The notes under the pieces: model-generated
What the model saw: only the letters and a program-made list of their open reading frames with translations
Told to the model about the DNA's origin: nothing
Database searches by the model: none
From: Microbacterium forte
Lineage (GTDB): Bacteria; Actinomycetota; Actinomycetes; Actinomycetales; Microbacteriaceae
DNA: 64,000 bases
Direction: 5' to 3'
Assembly (NCBI RefSeq): GCF_031885415.1
Contig: NZ_CP116871.1
Span: 2,294,001-2,358,000, forward strand
Made by a program: the position numbers and the translations under genes
Part shown: in pieces, positions 8,625-17,168 of the stretch
Numbering within the stretch: position 1 is the first letter of the stretch
Layout: each line of letters begins with the position of its first letter

Positions 8625-9332
8625 ATGACCGAAGCCAAACTCGACCTGATCGCCAAGCTGCTGGCGAAGGCCGAGAGCACGACGCCCGAGGAGGCCGAGG
8701 CTCTGACCGAGCACGCCGAGCGCCTGATCGTGAAGTACGGGATCGAGCAGGCGCAGATCGACGAACGACGGGGGCTGCTGGGGCAGGTGAAGGAGCAGAT
8801 CGTGACCGAGCGGATGCTGTTCCGCGGCGTCTACGCGAAAGACCTCCGCGAGATCGGGATCGGAGTCGCCAGAGCGCTCGAGACCGTGCGGCCTCTCGTC
8901 GGAGAGTTCCCGCCGGTCGCCGCCCTCTATCTGGTCGGTCATGCGTCCGACGCGCGGCAGGCGCAGACGCTGACCGCGAGCCTCGAGGTGCAGGCGATGG
9001 TCGCGATGCGCAGCTGGTGGCTCGAGCATCGTGACCTGTATGCCGAGCACCGCGAGGGCGACCGACGGCGGGCACGCAGCGGCTTCCTCCGCGGATTCGC
9101 CGTGGGGGTCATGAACCGCATCACAGAGAGCCGACGCGTCGCAGTCGAGGAGAGCGGCGACGGCACAGAGCTCGTGCTCGTCTCCCGTCGGAGCCGGGTC
9201 GACGAAGCAGTCGACGAGATGGCGACGAAGGCCGCCCGGCCGAGGCGAGGAGCGGATGCGACGTCGTTCGCGTACGGGCATCGATCGGGTCTGGACGCGC
9301 AGACAGGTGGCCGGACAGCGGTGGCTCGGTGA
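8625..9332 (+). CDS. DUF2786 domain protein
   Basis: 235-residue soluble protein. The N-terminus (about 1-45: KLDLIAKLLAKAESTTPEEAEALTEHAERLIVKYG, read here in pieces) is the typical DUF2786 helical hairpin, and the middle region has the HASDAR...A and RSGFLRGFAVGV segments seen in these proteins. DUF2786 proteins are common in actinobacteria and some phages; their biochemical role is not established. ATG 8625 follows AAGGGGG by 5 bases; longer upstream readings lack a ribosome site. The C-terminal 40 residues are basic and low in complexity. It is convergent with the TetR gene, 9 bases away. Confidence 0.85.
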   Translation: MTEAKLDLIAKLLAKAESTTPEEAEALTEHAERLIVKYGIEQAQIDERRGLLGQVKEQIVTERMLFRGVYAKDLREIGIGVARALETVRPLVGEFPPVAALYLVGHASDARQAQTLTASLEVQAMVAMRSWWLEHRDLYAEHREGDRRRARSGFLRGFAVGVMNRITESRRVAVEESGDGTELVLVSRRSRVDEAVDEMATKAARPRRGADATSFAYGHRSGLDAQTGGRTAVAR

Positions 9333-9341
9333 GCCGGACGA

Positions 9342-9914
9342 CTACCGCGAGAAGAAGAAGCGGGTCAGCCGCACGATCGAATCAGGGTCGTGGTGCTCGC
9401 GCCCCAGCGATTCGACGATGATCGCGCCGAGGATCGCTCGTCCGAGCTGCTCGACAGGCGCCTCCTCAGCGAGCTGCCCGTCGCGGATGCCACCTCGGAG
9501 GCGTTCGGTGAGGTACTTCTCGACCCCGAGGCTGTCGCCGAGGTGCGCTCCGACTCCGGCGTCCTCCGTCGCCGCGGCGACGAGCGAGCGCAGAAGAGCG
9601 CCTCCCTCGGGCGCCTCGAGGATCGACAGCACGCTGCGCAGCCAGGTCTCGACATCGGCGGCGAGGTCTCCGGTGTCGGGAACGACGAAGTCGACGGGGA
9701 TGAGCCGACCTTCCGCGAGGCATTCGCCGATGAGGGCTCCGCGTGACGGCCACCAGCGATAGATGGTCTGTTTGCCGACGCCGGCCTCTTTCGCGATGCC
9801 TTCGATCGTGAGCCGGTCGTACCCCTGGTTGTGGAACAGACGAGAGGTCGCGTCGAGGATCGCTTCACGGGCAGCAGTACTGCGCACGGGTCCGCTTCGA
9901 TGCTCGTTCACCAC
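9342..9914 (-). CDS. TetR family repressor, divergent from the MMPL exporter
   Basis: 190-residue regulator. The helix-turn-helix (about 15-60) contains AILDATSRLF, the TIEGIAKEAGVGKQTIYRWW recognition segment and the PSRGALI end; the rest is a C-terminal ligand domain of the TetR_C type. The GTG at 9914 is chosen because TATCCT (9926-9921 on this strand) lies six bases upstream, the leaderless layout seen repeatedly in this window; an upstream GTG at 9938 has no support. It is divergent from the MMPL transporter with overlapping promoters, so it probably represses that gene and itself. Confidence 0.9.
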   Translation of the reverse strand: MVNEHRSGPVRSTAAREAILDATSRLFHNQGYDRLTIEGIAKEAGVGKQTIYRWWPSRGALIGECLAEGRLIPVDFVVPDTGDLAADVETWLRSVLSILEAPEGGALLRSLVAAATEDAGVGAHLGDSLGVEKYLTERLRGGIRDGQLAEEAPVEQLGRAILGAIIVESLGREHHDPDSIVRLTRFFFSR

Positions 9915-9920
9915 ACGTTC

Positions 9921-9960
9921 AGGATAACCACAGAACACTAGACGAGACGCCCCGTATGAT
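9921..9960. promoter_or_regulatory. divergent promoter region tetR / MMPL
   Basis: On the minus strand TATCCT (9926-9921) lies six bases before the tetR start. On the plus strand TATGAT at 9955-9960 is the likely -10 of the exporter gene, followed by GAAGGAG at 9971-9977. The two promoters overlap within 40 bases, so one repressor could block both. No clean palindrome was found. Confidence 0.5.
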
Positions 9961-9983
9961 CTATCCGTCTGAAGGAGATCGTT

Positions 9984-12524
9984 GTGGCTGCACTGCTGTA
10001 CCGCCTGGGTTCGTTCGCTGCACGCAAGGCGTGGACGGTGATCGTCTCGTGGGTCGTCATCCTCGGCCTGGGTGTCGGCGCGTTCCTCACGCTCGGGGGC
10101 ACACTGAGCAACAGCTTCGACATCCCCGGCACGGCCTCGGGTGCCGTGACCGACCAGCTCGCCGAGAAGCTGCCCGACACCGCCGGCGGCACGGGAACCG
10201 TGGTCTACCAGACGACCGACGGATCGGCCTTCACCGAACAGCAGAAGCAGGAGATCTCGGACCTCGCGTCGAGCGCCGAGGATCTCGACGGCGTCGCATC
10301 CGTGATCGATCCGTTCGACGCTCAGCAGCAGCAGGCCGTGCAGGCGCAGGACCTCGCTGACGGCAAGGACCAGATCGACGGCGGCCGCGCCCAGCTGGAT
10401 GCCGGTCAGACCCAGCTCGATGACGGACGCACCCAGCTCGATGCGGGTCTCGAACAGCTCACCACCGCTCGATCACAGGCCGAGGCGGGCGGTGCTCCCG
10501 CCGAGCAGCTCGCGGCGTTGGATGCTCAGATCGCCGCCCTCAATGGCCAGCTCACCGAGCTCGACGCCCAGCAGAAGACGATCGACGAGTCGCGCGACGA
10601 GCTCGACGCCAACGCCGAGAAGGTCGACCTCGGATCCACGCTCCTCGATCTCACGAACGGCATCGGCGTCGTATCCGAAGACGGCTCGACCGCGATCGTC
10701 AACGTCTCGTTCGAAGACCCCCGCCTCGAACTCTCCGAAGAGGTCAAACAGGGCACGATCGAGCACTTCGACTCCTCCCCCATCGATGGCGTCGAGGTGA
10801 ACTTCGGCACCGACATCGCGCAGGGGGTCCCCGAGATCTTCGGCGTCGGAGAGGCGATCGGCCTCGCGTTCGCTGCGGTCGTGCTGATCGTGATGCTCGG
10901 CACACTCATCGGCGCGGCCCTGCCGATCGTCACCGCAGTCGTCGGCGTGGGCGTCGGCGTGACCGCATCCCTCGCCTTCTCGGGCGTCGTCGACATGGCA
11001 TCCGTCACCCCGGTGCTGGGTGTGATGCTGGGCCTCGCGGTCGGCATCGACTACTCGCTCTTCATCGTGAACCGGCACCGCAAGCAGCTGCTGAACGGCG
11101 TGCCGGTGAGGGAGTCCATCGGCCTCGCCACCGGCACCTCGGGCACCGCCGTCGTGTTCGCCGGCACCACGGTCATCGTCGCTCTGCTTGCCCTCAACGT
11201 GACGGGCGTGCCGTTCCTCGGCCTCATGGGCACGGTCGGCGCAGTCTGCGTCGCGGTCGCCGTGCTCGTCGCGATCACGCTCGCCCCCGCGATCCTCGGA
11301 CTCGTCGGCACTCGCCTGCTCAGCGGCAGGGCCCGCGCCACAATCGGGCAGCCGCATGCCGCGGGCAAGCCCGTGAAGCAGATGTCGACGCTGCGTGCGA
11401 TCGTCACCGTGCTCGTCAGCGTCATCGCGCTGCTGATCGTCGCGATCCCGTCGATGTCGATGCGCCTCGGCCTGCCCGACGGCGCGAGCGAGCCCTCCGA
11501 CTCGACCAGCTACCGCGCGTTCCACATCGTCGACGAGCAGTTCGGCGAGGGGGCGAACGGTCCGCTGCTCGTCACCGCCACTCTCGACGACGCGGTCAGC
11601 GACGACGACCTGCTCGCCACGCAGGTCGAGATCGCCCAGACTCTCTCCGACCAGGACGACGTCGTCGGCGTCGCCCCGATCGCGACGTCCGACGACAACA
11701 CGCTGCTCGCGTTCCAGGTGCTCCCCGCAGAGGGCCCGAACAGCGCCTCCACAGAGAAGCTCGTGCAGGACATCCGCGCACTGCCGCAGCTCGACGGCGG
11801 CATCACTCTCGGAGTCGCCGGCCAGGCGGCCACCAACATCGACATCTCCGAGGCGCTGGCCGGCGTGCTGCCGCTCTACCTCGTGGTCGTCGTCGGGCTC
11901 TCGCTGCTCATCATGATCGTCGTGTTCCGCTCGCTGCTCGTGCCCATCATCGCGACCGGAGGCTTCGTGCTCTCGCTCTTCGCGACCTACGGCCTGATCG
12001 TCGCCGTGTTCCAGTGGGGCTGGGGCGCCGAGATCATCGGTCTGCACAGCACCGGTCCGATCCTGAGCTTCCTGCCGGTGATCCTCGTCGGCATCCTGTT
12101 CGGGCTCGCGATGGACTACCAGCTGTTCCTCGCCTCGGGCATGCGCGAGGCGTATGTGCACGGCGCCTCAGCCCGGGATGCGGTGGCCCAGGGCTTCCGA
12201 GCCGGGCGCTCGGTCGTCGTCGCCGCGGCCCTCATCATGGTCTCGGTCTTCGGCGGGTTCATCTTCTCGGAGTCGACGATCATCCGCTCGATCGGCTTCG
12301 GCCTCGCCTTCGGTGTGCTGCTCGACGCCTTCGTCGTGCGGATGCTGCTCATGCCAGCCCTCATGCACCTGCTCGGCCGTTCGGCCTGGTGGCTGCCGCG
12401 GTGGCTCGACCGCATCCTCCCCAACGTCGACATGGAAGGTGCAGCGCTCGAGCGCGACCACCCCGGTGTGCGGACCGACACGGTTCAGGTCGTCGCGCCC
12501 GCAGACGACGCAGAAGCGCGCTGA
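9984..12524 (+). CDS. MMPL/RND-type membrane transporter
   Basis: 846-residue exporter of the MMPL (YdfJ-like) group in two homologous halves. Each half has one N-terminal helix, an outer domain and a bundle of five to six helices. The proton-relay motifs are present as AVGIDYSLFIVNRHRKQ in half one and AMDYQLFLASGMREAY in half two. The first outer domain carries a long coiled coil (about 115-215) built of repeated Q-L-D-x-G heptads. GTG 9984 follows GAAGGAG by 6 bases. Likely substrates are lipids, glycolipids or hydrophobic toxins; the divergent TetR gene suggests induction by an exported compound. Confidence 0.95.
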   Translation: MAALLYRLGSFAARKAWTVIVSWVVILGLGVGAFLTLGGTLSNSFDIPGTASGAVTDQLAEKLPDTAGGTGTVVYQTTDGSAFTEQQKQEISDLASSAEDLDGVASVIDPFDAQQQQAVQAQDLADGKDQIDGGRAQLDAGQTQLDDGRTQLDAGLEQLTTARSQAEAGGAPAEQLAALDAQIAALNGQLTELDAQQKTIDESRDELDANAEKVDLGSTLLDLTNGIGVVSEDGSTAIVNVSFEDPRLELSEEVKQGTIEHFDSSPIDGVEVNFGTDIAQGVPEIFGVGEAIGLAFAAVVLIVMLGTLIGAALPIVTAVVGVGVGVTASLAFSGVVDMASVTPVLGVMLGLAVGIDYSLFIVNRHRKQLLNGVPVRESIGLATGTSGTAVVFAGTTVIVALLALNVTGVPFLGLMGTVGAVCVAVAVLVAITLAPAILGLVGTRLLSGRARATIGQPHAAGKPVKQMSTLRAIVTVLVSVIALLIVAIPSMSMRLGLPDGASEPSDSTSYRAFHIVDEQFGEGANGPLLVTATLDDAVSDDDLLATQVEIAQTLSDQDDVVGVAPIATSDDNTLLAFQVLPAEGPNSASTEKLVQDIRALPQLDGGITLGVAGQAATNIDISEALAGVLPLYLVVVVGLSLLIMIVVFRSLLVPIIATGGFVLSLFATYGLIVAVFQWGWGAEIIGLHSTGPILSFLPVILVGILFGLAMDYQLFLASGMREAYVHGASARDAVAQGFRAGRSVVVAAALIMVSVFGGFIFSESTIIRSIGFGLAFGVLLDAFVVRMLLMPALMHLLGRSAWWLPRWLDRILPNVDMEGAALERDHPGVRTDTVQVVAPADDAEAR

Positions 12525-12548
12525 CGTCACGCACCCCGGAACCCGGAT

Positions 12549-12572
12549 GAGGCGGCAACAGCACGCCGCCTC
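12549..12572 (+). terminator. hairpin terminator after the MMPL gene
   Basis: GAGGCGG, a 10-base loop, then CCGCCTC, located 25 bases after the stop codon and before the cupin promoter TAGCCT at 12596-12601. There is no strong T-run. Confidence 0.55.
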
Positions 12573-12620
12573 TTCCGCGGACGCTCGAGCGTGGGTAGCC
12601 TCGGCCAGCAAGGAGGCACC

Positions 12621-12944
12621 ATGGCCATCGCACCCGTCGACGTGGCCCTCGACGCGAACATCGAGGGCCACCTGATCGGCTCACCCGTCAGCATCATCCG
12701 CGAGTTCACCTCGACCCTCGGCAGCGGGCCGCGACTTCACCGGCATCCGTACGTCGAGACCTTCGTGATCCACCGAGGCCGCGCGCTCTTCACCGTGGGC
12801 GACGAGAAGGTCGTCGGATCCGGAGGACAGGTGCTCGTCGTCCCGGCGCTCGTCAGCCACCGTTTCGAGGTGCTCGACGGCGGCACGTACGAGGCCACCC
12901 ACATCCATTCGAGCGATCGGTTCATCACGGAGTGGCTGGAGTAG
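12621..12944 (+). CDS. single-domain cupin protein
   Basis: 107-residue protein built of one small cupin barrel. The metal-site motif 1 (RLHRHPYVETFVIHRGRALF, residues about 43-62) holds two His and a Glu, and motif 2 around VVPALVSHRFEVL gives another His. Such proteins range from dioxygenases to isomerases and sensors, and the substrate cannot be told. ATG 12621 follows AAGGAGG. It has its own TAGCCT box upstream, so it is likely monocistronic. It is convergent with the phn operon regulator. Confidence 0.85.
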   Translation: MAIAPVDVALDANIEGHLIGSPVSIIREFTSTLGSGPRLHRHPYVETFVIHRGRALFTVGDEKVVGSGGQVLVVPALVSHRFEVLDGGTYEATHIHSSDRFITEWLE

Positions 12945-13008
12945 TCACTCTTCTCGTCACCAGGCGTGCGATCTCCAGCCGGATGAACTCGGCGACCCGC
13001 ACATCGGG

Positions 13009-13647
13009 TCAGACCACCATCCCGCGCCAGATCACCTCGACGGCAGCCCTCAGACGGGCGGCGACTGCAGGGTCGTCCATCCGGTCGCCGCGCACGACGA
13101 TCTGGTAGTACGCGGTGCCGGCGATCGCATCGAAGCACGCGTCGACGTCGAGATCCGGGCGCAGCTCACCGCGCGCGACCCCTGCGCGCAGCGCGTTCAG
13201 CAGCGGCACCCGCCTTCGCGACACATGCGACTGCCAGTACGCCTTCTGCAGCGCACGGTCCGACATCACGAGCCGGATGCGCTGACGGAATCGCTCCTCC
13301 GCATACCCGGATGCTGCGACCGACAGAGCCACTCCGCTCTCGCCGAGCCCGAGCCCGTCGAACAGCGCATCGCGAAGGTCGACGTCGTCCGGATACTCCA
13401 GCGGCACCATGCGCCCGACGTCGAGCGCGGCCGCGATCAAGGTCGTGAGCGACGGCCATCGGCGGTACAGCGCCGCCCGACTCACCCCGCTCCGCGCGAC
13501 CACGCGGCTGACGGTCACCTCCTCCCCCGCGTCGATGATCTCGAGCGTCGCGGCGACGATCTGCCCGTCGATGTCCTCATCACGCGGACGGCCGGGGCGG
13601 CGGCGAACCGCAGCCCCGACAGCATCCTGTGCCACAGCCGTGATCAC
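13009..13647 (-). CDS. TetR family regulator, last gene of the phn-type operon
   Basis: 212-residue regulator. After a basic segment RRRPGRPRDEDIDGQI, the helix-turn-helix (about 25-70) contains VTVSRVVARSGVSRAALYRRW; the C-terminal part carries YAEERFRQRIRLVMSD and the VDACFDAIAG segment of the TetR_C_11 type. The GTG at 13647 overlaps the phosphatase stop as GTGA, so it is cotranslated. It is unusual for a TetR gene to be the distal gene of a transporter operon. It may regulate this operon by feedback or act elsewhere. Confidence 0.85.
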   Translation of the reverse strand: MITAVAQDAVGAAVRRRPGRPRDEDIDGQIVAATLEIIDAGEEVTVSRVVARSGVSRAALYRRWPSLTTLIAAALDVGRMVPLEYPDDVDLRDALFDGLGLGESGVALSVAASGYAEERFRQRIRLVMSDRALQKAYWQSHVSRRRVPLLNALRAGVARGELRPDLDVDACFDAIAGTAYYQIVVRGDRMDDPAVAARLRAAVEVIWRGMVV

Positions 13648-14408
13648 ACCAGCGCCCGCTCGCGAAGACGCGTGATCGTCGCGTCCGACAGCCCTGCCGC
13701 TCGCAGCGGTGCGAGAGCATCGCCGTGCTGCTCGCGGAGCGTGTCGAGCAGGGTGCGCATCGACACCTCCATCGAGCCTTCGAGCAGCGCCGCGCTGGCC
13801 CCGGCGGCACCCGCGTCGAACCCGAGCGCCTTCCACATCGCGCCCATCACCGGAGCAGTGCGCTGCATGATCGCGACCATGTTGCCGCCGGTGAGGGCAT
13901 AGTCGGCGACGATGTCGTCATCCGCCGCACCGAGAGCGAGCAGCAGCATCGCCGCGACCACACCGGTGCGATCGCGCCCCGCCGCGCAGTGGAACGCCGC
14001 GGTTCCCGGTGTGTGCGCGATGACGTTCAGCGCCGTGACCAGCTGCGGTGCGGCGACCTCGACCATGCGCAGGTACATCCGCCCCATCGCGTCGTGGGTG
14101 AGCTCGGGGGCATCCCGGTTCATCGACTCTCCGACATCCGCGATCAACGGCAGGTGGTGGTAGGCCACGGGGTACTCGGCGAGAGGGCCGCGACCGGTGA
14201 CCGAGACCTCCAGCGGCGAGCGCAGGTCGATGATCGCGGTGAGCCCCGCGGCGACGAGCTGTGCGGCGACGTCGGTCGTGACGTAGGCGAGGTCGTCGGT
14301 GCGAATGGCGAGGCCCTCGCGCAGCACGCCGCCGTCGATCGGAATGCCGCCGAGATCGCGCAGGTTGACGGGGGCGCTGAGCACCAGGTCGATGTCGGCG
14401 ATGGTCAT
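13644..14408 (-). CDS. tyrosine-phosphatase-superfamily phosphatase (Y_phosphatase3 type)
   Basis: 254-residue cytoplasmic phosphatase of the PTP superfamily. The P-loop is HCAAGRDRTG, with nucleophile Cys141 and Arg147, and the N-terminal NLRDLGG block is characteristic of the bacterial Tyr phosphatase 3 family (LipA/PtpB-like). These enzymes act on phosphoproteins, phosphoinositides or small phosphoesters. The ATG at 14408 overlaps the phnE stop (ATGA) and has AAGGAG upstream. Its place in a phosphonate/phosphate-ester importer operon suggests it releases phosphate from the imported compound; this is inference, since a purely regulatory role on proteins is also possible. Confidence 0.92.
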   Translation of the reverse strand: MTIADIDLVLSAPVNLRDLGGIPIDGGVLREGLAIRTDDLAYVTTDVAAQLVAAGLTAIIDLRSPLEVSVTGRGPLAEYPVAYHHLPLIADVGESMNRDAPELTHDAMGRMYLRMVEVAAPQLVTALNVIAHTPGTAAFHCAAGRDRTGVVAAMLLLALGAADDDIVADYALTGGNMVAIMQRTAPVMGAMWKALGFDAGAAGASAALLEGSMEVSMRTLLDTLREQHGDALAPLRAAGLSDATITRLRERALV

Positions 14409-15298
14409 GTGATTCTCCTTCGGATGAGGGCGCTGCCCTGGTCGATCGCCGTGACGAGCACGATGATGCAGATGATGATGGCGCTGAGGTGTCCGTAGTC
14501 GTACATGCGCATCGCGGTGGTCAGCTCGAGGCCGATGCCACCGGCGCCGACGAGACCCAGGATGGTCGCGCCGCGCACGTTGCCTTCGAACAGCAGCAGC
14601 GTGTACGAGGTCAGCAGGGGTGCGGACTGCGGCAGGATGCCGTATTGGATGACCTGCCGCTTCGAGGCGCCGACGGCCTCCATCGCGACGACCGGTCCGC
14701 GGTCGACCTGCTCCATGGCCTCGGCGAAGATCTTGCCGATCGATCCGATCGATCCGAGGGTCATGGCCAGGATGCCGGCGAACGGGCCGAGTCCGACGGC
14801 CGAGACGAACATGAGCGCGAACACGAGATCGGGCACCGAGCGGATGATGTTCATCACCCATCTCGTCGGGTAGTAGACCCACTTCGGCGCGATGTTCGAC
14901 GATGCGCCGAACGCGGCGAGCAGCGACAGCACGGCGCCGAGCACCGTGCCGACGACAGCCATCTGGAACGTCTCGAGCAGCAGCGCGAGGATGGTGCCGA
15001 TCTTCGAGAAGTCCGGCGGGAACAGCCGGGAAAGGAACTCGCCCATGTTGACGGCGCCGTCACCCAGCTTGATGAAGTTGAACTCGGCGCCGTTGAACGA
15101 CCAGATCAGCAGCAGCGCGGCGATCGGCAGGCCGATCAGGAAGCGAGCCCGCGGGATGCGGAACGCGCGCTCCAGGCGCGAGCGCTCCCCGGCACCCAGG
15201 GTCGGGCGAGTGGACGGCCGGTCGGCCTTGCCGCCTGGGGCATCCGTCGAGCGGCCCGCCGGGCCATCCGTCGAACGGGGATCAGTGGTGAGCGTCAT
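14405..15298 (-). CDS. phnE: phosphonate-type ABC importer permease PhnE
   Basis: 297-residue inner membrane permease. After a Pro/Gly-rich N-terminal tail of about 45 residues come six hydrophobic segments. The EAA-type cytoplasmic loop reads EAMEQVDRGPVVAMEAVGASKRQVIQYGILPQ, given here only as its position, about 195-225. FVSAVGLGPFAGILA and LLLFEGNVRGATILGLVGAGGIG are typical PhnE segments. Start 15298 lies inside the end of phnC (17-base overlap). With PhnC and PhnD it forms an importer for phosphonate, phosphite or related phosphorus compounds. Confidence 0.92.
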   Translation of the reverse strand: MTLTTDPRSTDGPAGRSTDAPGGKADRPSTRPTLGAGERSRLERAFRIPRARFLIGLPIAALLLIWSFNGAEFNFIKLGDGAVNMGEFLSRLFPPDFSKIGTILALLLETFQMAVVGTVLGAVLSLLAAFGASSNIAPKWVYYPTRWVMNIIRSVPDLVFALMFVSAVGLGPFAGILAMTLGSIGSIGKIFAEAMEQVDRGPVVAMEAVGASKRQVIQYGILPQSAPLLTSYTLLLFEGNVRGATILGLVGAGGIGLELTTAMRMYDYGHLSAIIICIIVLVTAIDQGSALIRRRIT

Positions 15299-16178
15299 CG
15301 TCGTGCTCCTCGTCGTCGTAGAGCGGCGCGAGTGCCGCGGCATCCAGCTGCGATGTGGCGCCCGCGACCAGCATCCGTCCGTGCCGCAGTCCGATGATGC
15401 GGTCGCTGTGCGCGAGCGCGAGCGGCAGCACATGCAGGCTGACGAGCACCGGGATGCCGTCTTCGGTGGCGATCTCGCGCAGCAGTTCGAGCACCGAATC
15501 GGCGAGCTTGGGGTCGAGCGATGCGACCGGCTCGTCAGCGAGGATCACCTTGGGCTGCTGCATGAGCGCCCTGGCGATCGCCACGCGCTGCTGCTGGCCG
15601 CCCGAGAGCGACCGCGCAGGGGCAGTGGCCTTGTGAGCGATGCCGACGCGGTCGAGCAGTTCGAGCGCGCGGCGGCGATGCGCGGTCGAGAAGCCGCCCA
15701 CCAGATTGATCGCGCCGGCGCCGTGCAGCGCTCCGGTGAGCACGTTCGTCATGACGCTGAGCCGCGGGATCAGGTTGAACTGCTGGAACACCTGGCCGAC
15801 ATCCGAACGCAGCGTGCGCAGCTCGCCGCGCGCGAGGTTGGTGACGTCATGGCCGGCGACCCTGACCGACCCCGCAGAGATCGGGGCGAACCCGGTGAGG
15901 CTGCGCATGAGGGTCGATTTGCCCGAACCCGAGGCGCCGAGCAGCGCGACCATCTCACCGGGGAACAGGTCGAGGTCCACGCCGTCGAGCACCGTGGTGG
16001 CGTCATACGCGACGCTCAGGTCGCGCACCGACACGAGCGGGAGCGCCTGTCGGACTTCGGCCGTGGGCGTGCGGCCGGGGGCGGACGTTTCGTCTCGTCG
16101 CTCCGCTCCTCGCTCAACGACCAGGACTTCTTTGCTCGTTGAGCGAGCGGAGCGAGACGAAACGCTCGCACTCGTCAT
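15282..16178 (-). CDS. phnC: phosphonate-type ABC importer ATPase PhnC with repeat-derived N-terminus
   Basis: 298-residue ATPase. Walker A GASGSGKST is at about 81-89, the Q-loop VFQQFN follows, the signature LSGGQQQR and Walker B VILADEPVASLD are intact. The ATG at 16178 overlaps the phnD stop as ATGA, so the reading frame starts there. Residues about 5-31, however, are encoded by a dispersed palindromic repeat and look unlike any PhnC; the real domain begins around residue 48 (LPLVSVRDLSVAYD). Either the extension is tolerated or translation also starts at a GTG near residue 50. Normal PhnC is about 250-260 residues, matching the shorter form. Confidence 0.92.
   Translation of the reverse strand: MTSASVSSRSARSTSKEVLVVERGAERRDETSAPGRTPTAEVRQALPLVSVRDLSVAYDATTVLDGVDLDLFPGEMVALLGASGSGKSTLMRSLTGFAPISAGSVRVAGHDVTNLARGELRTLRSDVGQVFQQFNLIPRLSVMTNVLTGALHGAGAINLVGGFSTAHRRRALELLDRVGIAHKATAPARSLSGGQQQRVAIARALMQQPKVILADEPVASLDPKLADSVLELLREIATEDGIPVLVSLHVLPLALAHSDRIIGLRHGRMLVAGATSQLDAAALAPLYDDEEHDDDAHH
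16086..16164. repeat. long inverted repeat, AGACGAAACG family, inside the 5' end of phnC
   Basis: Arms of about 30-35 bases: the left begins CGTTTCGTCTCG and ends CGCTCAACGA, the right begins TCGTTGAGCGAGCGG and ends GACGAAACG, with a 15-base loop between. A related element lies at 33935-34035. It keeps the phnC frame open and is therefore translated, giving the odd N-terminus of that protein. Confidence 0.7.
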
Positions 16179-17077
16179 TTCAGGTCCTTGAGCTCGACGC
16201 CCGCGACCTCGGCGATCTCGGCGAACGAGGCGAACGACGAGCCGTCGGGGTCGACCGTCTGCTCGGCCGCGGCGAAGGCACCGTAGGCTCCGAGAGCTTC
16301 GGCGTTCTCGGGCGAGAAGACCTCGGCGATGCCGTCCTGGATGAGCTTGCGCGTCTCGTCGTCGAGCGACTGACGGCCGAGCACCGCGCCCTGGATGTCC
16401 ATGGCCGGGCTCTCGCCCACCGCGCGCCACTCGCCGTCGGCGAAGGGGAACATCGGGGCGCCCAGCTCGGTGAGCATGACAGCGGTGCACGCGGCATCGA
16501 CCTGCCCCTGCTGCAGCGCCGCGAAACTGCCCTCGTGGCCGCCCGCGAAGATCGCCTCGTAGTCGGTTCCCTGTTCGAGCCCTGCTTCGTGCAGCATGTA
16601 CACCGGCATGAAGTAGCCCGAGCTCGACGCCTGGTCGGCGAAGGCGACCGTCTTGCCCTCGAGGTCCTCGACGGTCTCGATCGGCGAATCGTTCAGCACG
16701 ACGCAGGTCGAGACGGGCTTGCCGTCTCCCTGGAAGGCGACGAGTGCATCGACCTCGCCCGTGTTGACGGCGAGCGCCGAGGGGAAACCGCTCATGATGC
16801 CGATGTCGACGTGGTCGGCGCGGATCGCCTCGACCACGCTCAGGTAATCGGGCACATCGGTGATCTCGACATCGCGGCCGGTGGACTCTTCGAGGAGTTC
16901 GGCGAAGACCTCGATCGGGTTCTCGGCGGTGGGGTCGTCGCCGACGGGAAGCGTCGCGATCGTGATGGGAGCGTTCGGGTCGGCGGGAGCCGCTTCGGCG
17001 GTCGGGCTCTGGCAGCCGGTCAGGGCGAGGGCGGCGAGGCCGAGGAGGCCGACGGCGGGCAGGGTGAGGCGGCGCAT
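16175..17077 (-). CDS. phnD: phosphonate-type ABC importer binding lipoprotein PhnD
   Basis: 300-residue lipoprotein: basic start MRRLTLP, hydrophobic stretch, lipobox LTGC (Cys about 23). The mature part has the periplasmic phosphonate/phosphite-binding fold, with ITIATLPVGDDPTAE, DYLSVVEAI, VDIGIMSGFPSALA and a SSSGYFMP phosphate-contact segment. It captures the substrate outside the membrane and delivers it to PhnE. ATG 17077 has AAAGG upstream; longer frames to 17215 lack a signal for translation. It is the first gene of a five-gene overlapping operon. The ligand could be phosphonate, phosphite or hypophosphite. Confidence 0.92.
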   Translation of the reverse strand: MRRLTLPAVGLLGLAALALTGCQSPTAEAAPADPNAPITIATLPVGDDPTAENPIEVFAELLEESTGRDVEITDVPDYLSVVEAIRADHVDIGIMSGFPSALAVNTGEVDALVAFQGDGKPVSTCVVLNDSPIETVEDLEGKTVAFADQASSSGYFMPVYMLHEAGLEQGTDYEAIFAGGHEGSFAALQQGQVDAACTAVMLTELGAPMFPFADGEWRAVGESPAMDIQGAVLGRQSLDDETRKLIQDGIAEVFSPENAEALGAYGAFAAAEQTVDPDGSSFASFAEIAEVAGVELKDLK

Positions 17078-17168
17078 GATGACCTTTCGGGAGGAGGCGT
17101 TCCCGAATTCCGAGAACAGGAGTATTCCAACTCGCGAAGGTGACAGGGAATTACGAGACCGCTGTACT

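Noticed and set aside
10473..12161. Open frame of more than 500 codons antisense to the MMPL gene
   Set aside because: Rich in His, Arg, Asp and Glu without motifs or ribosome site; a mirror of the codon bias of the real gene in GC-rich DNA.
16179..16490. Longer N-terminus of PhnC reaching into phnD
   Set aside because: It reads antiparallel-like Arg-rich sequence in the wrong frame of phnD; the ATGA start at 16178 is natural.
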